Source: Chelativorans sp. Marseille-P2723
GTDB lineage: Bacteria > Pseudomonadota > Alphaproteobacteria > Rhizobiales > Rhizobiaceae
Assembly: GCF_902809845.1 (NCBI RefSeq)
Contig: NZ_CADDWI010000013.1
Coordinates: forward strand, 1,238,354 to 1,302,353
Length of the DNA: 64,000 nt
Reading direction: 5' to 3'
The translations under genes were made by a program, and so were the position numbers. Positions 63,741 to 64,000 of the stretch are shown here, one piece after another (position 1 is the stretch's first letter; each line of letters begins with the position of its first letter). The notes beneath the pieces are model-generated. The model saw only the letters and a program-made list of their open reading frames with translations. It did no database searches and was not told the DNA's origin.

Positions 63741-64000
63741 TCAGCGCGCCCAGAAGGGTGCGCCGCCGGCAGAAGGCGCCTGATGCGTGGACTGCGCCGG
63801 GGGCGTTTGCGGCGGCGCCGACACCGCCTTGCCGGCCGAGGGCGCCGCCCCCATCACGGCGGCATATTGCGCGTGTTCGGGGCCGATCGCCGCCTTGATC
63901 ACGTTGCGACCGGCATCGTCGGGGTTGTTGCGGTCCTTCTCGACGCCGACCTTGGCCACGAAATCGAGCCCGTTGAGATCGCCGAGGCTGCGGATCATCC
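63741..64000 (-). CDS. Phage early protein, gene X right copy, partial
   Basis: The frame enters from the right edge and gives the same GLDFVAKVGVEKDRN and PEHAQYAAVMG sequence as the gene at 60201-60770. It then continues past PPQTPPAQ with a further 17 residues ending GAPFWAR, which is the natural C-terminus. The stop lies 11 bases before the helicase start, in the same operon. Confidence 0.8.
   Translation of the reverse strand, partial: MIRSLGDLNGLDFVAKVGVEKDRNNPDDAGRNVIKAAIGPEHAQYAAVMGAAPSAGKAVSAPPQTPPAQSTHQAPSAGGAPFWAR
63791..64000 (+). repeat. Direct repeat, right copy (210 bases, cut by window edge)
   Basis: Identical to 60203-60412. It lies inside the 3' half of gene X and is still running at the edge of the window. 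Confidence 0.92.

Overview
The window looks like the chromosome of an alphaproteobacterium, most likely a member of the Hyphomicrobiales such as the Phyllobacteriaceae or Rhizobiaceae. It is GC-rich. It opens with a normal rhizobial gene set (addA 3' end, trxA, an RNase D-type exonuclease, an M20 dipeptidase, a BMP-type binding protein, msrA) that ends at a tRNA-Ser(GGA). From there to position 64000 it is almost entirely accessory DNA. The species assignment is inference; no rRNA or marker gene fixes it.

Layout. 1-6802: core chromosome and tRNA-Ser. 6803-11966: about 650 bases without a gene, then a complete type III restriction-modification pair (mod-res) with a visibly AT-richer specificity domain in mod. 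11967-38057: a mobile, phage-derived element. It has a decayed helix-turn-helix gene, a baeRF-type gene, a translationally coupled serine-recombinase operon on the minus strand, and a divergent 736-residue orphan protein. Then come a Com-like zinc finger, a sigma-like regulator, small early genes, a RuvC-like resolvase, a RecB-type exonuclease, a primase/helicase protein and an iteron-like repeat cluster. The packaging and head block follows: HNH, DNA methyltransferase, small and large terminase, portal, ClpP-type protease, major capsid, connector, head closure and a lysozyme. No tail, tape-measure, baseplate or fibre gene is present, and host-type genes begin 75 bases after the lysozyme. The set resembles capsid-forming phage satellites (cf-PICI), although a deleted prophage is the plain alternative.

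38132-47915: metal handling and denitrification. A minus-strand group (HMA chaperone, P1B-ATPase with a CPG motif, DUF924, ZIP transporter) lies opposite a LysR gene, a cupin, a P1B-4-like SPC ATPase, pseudoazurin, the copper nitrite reductase NirK and a second cupin. Pseudoazurin is the expected electron donor to NirK.

48625-58203: a defence-type island. A vsr-dcm divergent pair lies next to a tightly coupled minus-strand operon: Z1-domain helicase-like protein, PD-(D/E)XK protein, GHKL (MORC/MutL-like) ATPase and two unassigned proteins. The ATPase gene is frame-broken by a perfect 14-base tandem duplication; removing one copy restores a 617-residue protein.

58317-64000: a second copy of the serine-recombinase module, whose DUF2924 gene has lost its 5' part at a junction with a phage early gene. 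The junction leads into a phage recombination operon (unassigned gene X, Sak4-like AAA ATPase, small protein, SF2 helicase). The 210 bases at the window's right edge repeat part of gene X exactly, so the 3.6-kb unit is either tandemly duplicated or an assembly loop.
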